The notes under the pieces are model-generated. The model made no database searches. It was not told the origin of the DNA and was given only the letters and a program-made list of their open reading frames with translations. The position numbers and the translations under genes are program-made. Below are positions 60,763 through 64,000 of a stretch of 64,000 nucleotides of DNA, one piece after another (position 1 is the stretch's first letter; each line of letters begins with the position of its first letter). The stretch spans positions 27,607-91,606 of the forward strand of contig CAYMAN010000005.1 in NCBI GenBank assembly GCA_964388455.1. The letters are read 5' to 3'. The DNA is from JBBRWO01 sp964388455 (GTDB taxonomy: Bacteria; Actinomycetota; Coriobacteriia; Anaerosomatales; JAAXUF01).

Positions 60763-60778
60763 GGTCGTGATACCTCCG

Positions 60779-61408
60779 CTACTTGATTCGTGCACTGAGC
60801 GCTTCTGCGCATTCAGTGAGATTGAGTCGTGCGATGACGCGCGTGCCCGGCTCGAAGCGGACCTCCGCCGAGCCTGTCACCAGTAGTGACGTCGAGAGTC
60901 CCATGCGACGGATGAAGATCAGGTCGGCATCCTTGCCTTCAAATGCCGGATAGTCGTGCTGCAATGCCTCGAGCACCATGCGACCCTCGTCCAAGCTCAC
61001 GTCGCCCGTCTTGAGCAGCGTGTCGAGCGCCGAGAGGGACACGACCTCGCCAAACACCAGCGCCTCGCTGCAGTCGCACACACCCTGTGTGAACAACTCG
61101 ATGGCCTGAGGCGACACGAGTCGCTTCTCGGAGATCTGATCGATGCTCATGGAGACCTCGCCCAGGTTGGGCGCGACCGCATCGGCGATCTCATCGAGTG
61201 AGGCGTCCTCGTCCTGCATCGTCTTGATGCGCTCTATGCGAGCGAGCACCTTCTCGCGAGGGAAGAACGTCTCCTGACCGGTGAACGTGGACTTGCGGAT
61301 GAACCAGTCCTCGGGGATCAGCCCCTTGCGCTTCCAACGATACAACTGGCCATAGCTGATCCCCGCCTGGCCGAGCAGGTCCTTCTTGGAGATGAGTTCC
61401 GGATCCAT
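60779..61408 (-). CDS. YhbD/DUF4004-family protein with MerR-like helix-turn-helix
   Basis: A 209-aa protein starting DPELISKKDLLGQAGISYGQ, then LYRWKRKGLIPEDWF and FTGQETFFPREKVLARI, the hallmark of the YhbD family, whose N-terminus is a MerR-like winged helix. The remainder (LVSPQAIELFTQGVCDC, VLEALQHDYPAFEGKD) is a family-specific domain of unknown role. ATG at 61406-61408 chosen for AAGGTG 9 bp upstream. Adjacent to bactofilin, as in Bacillus; probably a regulator or polymer-associated factor. Confidence 0.88.
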   Translation of the reverse strand: MDPELISKKDLLGQAGISYGQLYRWKRKGLIPEDWFIRKSTFTGQETFFPREKVLARIERIKTMQDEDASLDEIADAVAPNLGEVSMSIDQISEKRLVSPQAIELFTQGVCDCSEALVFGEVVSLSALDTLLKTGDVSLDEGRMVLEALQHDYPAFEGKDADLIFIRRMGLSTSLLVTGSAEVRFEPGTRVIARLNLTECAEALSARIK

Positions 61409-61421
61409 CGGGACCATCACC

Positions 61422-62003
61422 TTACGATGAGGGCGTCGAGGGAGTCTCGGGCGCGACGGCTGCCTCCGCTGACGCAGGGGTCTCGGGCGCCGCGGGCGCG
61501 GGTGCGGCTACGGGCTGCTCCACCACGGGCGTCGGGGGCACGGGCGGAGCCGGAGCGGGCGTCGGCGGGGCGGGAGCCTGTGCGCCGACGACGAACTCCT
61601 CCTCGGGCACGATGATCATCGCGATGATGTAGAGCAGGAAGCCGGCCCACATCGCCGTGAACAGCGTGAGCACCACGTAGATCAGGCGCAGCAGATTCGC
61701 GTCGATGTTGAGGTAGACGGCCGCGCCACCCAGCACGCCACCGATCTTGCGGTCGGTGCGTGAACGATAGAGCTTCTTTCCAGACATGTTCCATCCTTCC
61801 GTTCGGGCTCGCATGATCAGCAGGGCACCAAGCCCCACCAGAACCAGCGGCCAACCAATGCTACCGATGAAGCTCAGTGCCTGAGTGAGCGGAAACGCTA
61901 TCCATCCCAGCGTGCGCCCGAGTAGCAGCCAGACGCCCCAGGCGAGTAGACCGAGCCCCAACAGAACCAGCCAGTCGGAGCGCTTGTCGTTGTTCACTGT
62001 CAT
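61422..62003 (-). CDS. PspC-domain membrane protein
   Basis: A 193-aa protein. Residues ~10-62 have two hydrophobic segments (WLVLLGLGLLAWGVWLLLG), residues ~73-135 are the PspC domain (KKLYRSRTDRKIGGVLGGAA, ANLLRLIYVVLTLFTAMWAG, IIAMIIVPEEE), and the last ~55 residues are Pro/Ala-rich and disordered. PspC proteins respond to envelope stress. ATG with TAGGG upstream; lies 9 bp after the LiaF-like gene. Confidence 0.9.
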   Translation of the reverse strand: MTVNNDKRSDWLVLLGLGLLAWGVWLLLGRTLGWIAFPLTQALSFIGSIGWPLVLVGLGALLIMRARTEGWNMSGKKLYRSRTDRKIGGVLGGAAVYLNIDANLLRLIYVVLTLFTAMWAGFLLYIIAMIIVPEEEFVVGAQAPAPPTPAPAPPVPPTPVVEQPVAAPAPAAPETPASAEAAVAPETPSTPSS

Positions 62004-62012
62004 CGCCGAGCC

Positions 62013-62624
62013 CTACTTTCCGTTGATGATGATGAAGGGGACCGAAGTGGGTTGGATTATGATCGCCGCCGGCACCGCGAACGGCGCTTGCGGCGTCAAC
62101 GATGAAGCCACCGCTAGTGCGAGCGCGGCCCATATCACCAGTGGCGCCACCGCGCGCAACCACTGCTGCCCGATGCCCTTGCCGATGATCGAGACTCCCG
62201 CGGCGATGAGCAGCACCGGCCACAAGGTCAGCAGCACGAACCACACCCTCCACTCGATGTAACCCAGCGTATTGCCGAGGAAGACGAGGCCGATGAGCAT
62301 CGTCCCGAAGCCGTCCATAACGCGCATGATGCCGCGCTCCTCGCCCCAACCGGGCGTGACCATCTGTCCGAAGCCGATAGCGACGATGATCAGCGGCCAC
62401 AACTCACCCCATGACACTCCCGGGATGAACTGCACGGCGAGCAGCGTGAGACCCACTGCGATCAGCACCAGACCGGCACCGATACCTCCGCGCTTGCGCG
62501 GGGCGCCCGATCCGTACGGTGGAATCGCAGGAGCGGCCGGTGCCTGAGGCGGAGCCGCGGGCGGGATCGGCGGAGCTGCGGCTGCCCCCTGTGGCTCTGC
62601 GTAGGTCTGGTTGGTTTCGCTCAT
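62013..62624 (-). CDS. LiaI/LiaF-like (DUF5668-type) membrane protein
   Basis: A 203-aa protein. The first ~45 residues are Pro/Ala-rich and cytoplasmic; then come four to five hydrophobic segments: GAGLVLIAVGLTLLAVQFIP, LWPLIIVAIGFGQMV, MLIGLVFLGNTLGYIEW and LLTLWPVLLIAAGVSII. The paired G-x-x-LI-x-x-GL pattern resembles the LiaF/DUF5668 transmembrane region of envelope-stress proteins. First gene of the PspC-YhbD-bactofilin operon, with GGGGAG 9 bp before the ATG. Confidence 0.82.
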   Translation of the reverse strand: MSETNQTYAEPQGAAAAPPIPPAAPPQAPAAPAIPPYGSGAPRKRGGIGAGLVLIAVGLTLLAVQFIPGVSWGELWPLIIVAIGFGQMVTPGWGEERGIMRVMDGFGTMLIGLVFLGNTLGYIEWRVWFVLLTLWPVLLIAAGVSIIGKGIGQQWLRAVAPLVIWAALALAVASSLTPQAPFAVPAAIIIQPTSVPFIIINGK

Positions 62625-62689
62625 CGTGACTCACTCCCCTGTCGAACCGTGTGATGCGTCGCTTAGGTTCTGTACCCTCTTGTTTGGGA

Positions 62690-62718
62690 AACGTAACAAC
62701 ACATTGTTACGCTGTCAA
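62690..62718 (-). promoter_or_regulatory. Promoter with an operator palindrome between -35 and -10
   Basis: On the minus strand: perfect -35 TTGACA (62713-62718), 17-bp spacer, -10 TACGTT (62690-62695). The perfect palindrome CGTAACAA-CACA-TTGTTACG (62692-62711, as read on plus) fills the spacer and enters the -10. A bound dimer there would block RNA polymerase, so a dedicated repressor is expected for the LiaF-like/PspC/YhbD/bactofilin operon. Confidence 0.8.
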
Positions 62719-62815
62719 CAGAATGGCACAGCACTTCCCAGGCTCGCCTTCAGTGGGGCTCGTGATGTGACGGGCTGACCCTGGCCGGCCTCGGCAGGCG
62801 GGCCGAGTCGGACCG

Positions 62816-63379
62816 TCAGCCTTTCAGGCTCGGCCCAAGGACGGTGTCGAAGTAGACTCCCCATCCGATGAGCGCAGCCGCAACAGGTATCGCGACCATG
62901 GCCCACGTGCGCTGGCGGAGCGCGTACTCCTCGGCGGTGAGCTTGTGCATGACGCGACGGAAGGCGACGCCGTTGGCGCGACGCGCGAAGAAGTACTCGA
63001 AGGCGAGTGTGGCCAGCACAACGAGAGCGGCACCGAGCAACTGTCCCCGTTCGCCGTAACGCACCGCGCTCACGATCACGCTGTCGGCGAAGAGCCAGAT
63101 CGGCAGGAAGATGGCGCCGGCCCAGATGCCGTGCGCGGGACCCCAGATGGGCGGGATCAGGAACGCGGCGAGATTGAAGCGCTGCAGCGAGGGCACGGGT
63201 GCCTCGGCCTCGAGGACGATTCGACCGGTAAGAGCTTGCGCGGGATGGTCGGCCGCGCAGGTGCCGTCGGGCCGTCTCTCCACAAGTGCGTCGCAGAGCA
63301 CGCAGTACGCGGCTGTCCGCAGATCAAGGCGCGCGTCGTCGATGCTCGCGACGGCCTCGGGCGCCGGCTCGCTAGCCAA
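62816..63379 (-). CDS. Membrane protein with N-terminal Cys/His zinc-ribbon-like motif
   Basis: A 187-aa protein of unknown function. The start has YCVLCDALVERRPDGTCAADH (CX2C plus Cys and His), a likely small metal site; then FNLAAFLIPPIWGPAHGIWAG, a pattern of DUF2628-like small membrane proteins, and three to four hydrophobic segments to the end. The TTG start at 63377-63379 is unusual but has GGGAGG 5 bp upstream and overlaps the stop of the DUF554 gene; longer readings in this frame are shadow sequence. Confidence 0.72.
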   Translation of the reverse strand: MASEPAPEAVASIDDARLDLRTAAYCVLCDALVERRPDGTCAADHPAQALTGRIVLEAEAPVPSLQRFNLAAFLIPPIWGPAHGIWAGAIFLPIWLFADSVIVSAVRYGERGQLLGAALVVLATLAFEYFFARRANGVAFRRVMHKLTAEEYALRQRTWAMVAIPVAAALIGWGVYFDTVLGPSLKG

Positions 63380-64000
63380 GGATGCCTCCCACCAGCGCCG
63401 CGATGAAGATTGCCGGCAGCATATTGCCCACCGGCAGCCTCTTGATGCCCAGAAGGTCGATGCCGATCGCCATGATGAGCGCACCCCCGACCCCACTGAT
63501 AGACGCAATCACCGCAGGCGTCATGTACGGCTGGATGGCGCCCGCCGACAGTGCGACGCCGCCCTGCACGATCAGGACCGGGATGACCGAGAGTCCCACG
63601 CCCACTCCTAGCGTCGTGGCCAGGAACAGTGCCGCGAAACCGTCGAGCAGCGCCTTCACGTAGAGCAACTGGTTGTCGCCGAGGCCGGCCTGCAGCGAGC
63701 CGAGCACCGTCATGGCTCCGACGCAGAACAGCAGCGACGCGGTCACAAACCCTTCGACGAGGGTGTGGCCCTTCTCGCCGGGCTCGTCGGACGCGCTCTT
63801 GGGGGTCGGGGCCAGCCATGGGAGGTTGTAGGACAGGTCCTGCAGCCACTCGCCAAAGCGCGCAAGCCAGTACTCGATACGCATCGCCTCGCCCATGAGC
63901 GCGCCTGCGATGAGCGAACCGATGAACACGAGTGCGGCGTAATCCCCCATGCCGGTCGCGCCCATCTTGGACAGGCCGCCGATGCTCATGGACGCACCGA
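63372..64000 (-). CDS. DUF554-family membrane protein (5' end outside window)
   Basis: The frame is open to base 64000, so the N-terminus is missing. The visible ~209 residues contain FIGSLIAGALMGEAMRIEYWL, VEGFVTASLLFCVGAMTVLGSLQAGLGD, YVKALLDGFAALFLATTLGVGVG and VLIVQGGVALSAGAIQPYM, diagnostic of the DUF554 family of multi-pass membrane proteins (function not established). A first-codon ATG at 63987-63989 is not a likely start because the family extends upstream. Confidence 0.88.
   Translation of the reverse strand, partial: GASMSIGGLSKMGATGMGDYAALVFIGSLIAGALMGEAMRIEYWLARFGEWLQDLSYNLPWLAPTPKSASDEPGEKGHTLVEGFVTASLLFCVGAMTVLGSLQAGLGDNQLLYVKALLDGFAALFLATTLGVGVGLSVIPVLIVQGGVALSAGAIQPYMTPAVIASISGVGGALIMAIGIDLLGIKRLPVGNMLPAIFIAALVGGILG

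Overview
This window comes from a high-GC, GTG-start-rich bacterium. It is most likely an anaerobic member of the Actinomycetota, probably a Coriobacteriia-type lineage; this is an inference from gene content, since no rRNA is present. The reasons are the eno-mazG-PPIase-mfd block, the ftsB-DUF501-Ppx/GppA block (a layout typical of actinobacteria), two cell-wall proteins with CWB2 repeats, a large c-type cytochrome, a flavodiiron protein and complete selenocysteine decoding. Almost all sequence is coding, genes often overlap by 1-4 bp, and no phage, insertion sequence or CRISPR array is seen.

Region 1 (1-11.1 kb) is a molybdenum/tungsten cofactor block, all on the minus strand: a cysteine desulfurase-like gene (cut by the window edge), moaB/mog, a MOSC protein, moaC, moaA, mobB, a 72-aa cysteine protein of unknown function, moeA and a mobA-fdhD fusion. 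Behind them lie tungstate transporter genes tupCBA, headed by a Moco/Tuco-type riboswitch, a molbindin and a LysR regulator. moaD and moaE are not in the window. Together with the selenocysteine genes this points to a Mo/W- and Sec-dependent formate dehydrogenase encoded elsewhere.

Region 2 (11.1-25.7 kb) has a Fur-family regulator with cbiMQO (Co/Ni-type uptake), a flavodiiron protein, a polyprenyl synthase, a fetAB-type exporter with a small membrane protein, a 1180-aa surface protein (propeller, five InlB-like repeats, three CWB2), a nitroreductase, and a DUF523-DUF1722 gene divergent from a DNA photolyase.

Region 3 (25.7-35.2 kb) holds selC (tRNA-Sec) with its own consensus promoter and terminator, a cytochrome with 19 CXXCH motifs, a two-component system, then selB, selA, a YedF-like gene and selD. 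selD is itself a selenoprotein gene: an in-frame UGA followed by a SECIS-like hairpin splits it for ordinary ORF callers.

Region 4 (35.2-43 kb) has an EAL protein, a glycosidase-like/TPR/B12-binding-protein run, tRNA-Leu(UAA), and ppx-DUF501-ftsB. Region 5 (43-56.6 kb) has a second CWB2 surface protein, pyruvate kinase, a methyltransferase-like gene, eno, mazG, a parvulin lipoprotein, mfd, an MFS exporter and endonuclease III. Region 6 (56.6-64 kb) has a YdeI-like protein, an L,D-transpeptidase, a lipid kinase, a dual-specificity phosphatase, and a LiaF-like/PspC/YhbD/bactofilin envelope operon. That operon's promoter carries a perfect palindrome between its -35 and -10. Two membrane protein genes end the window, the last cut by the edge.
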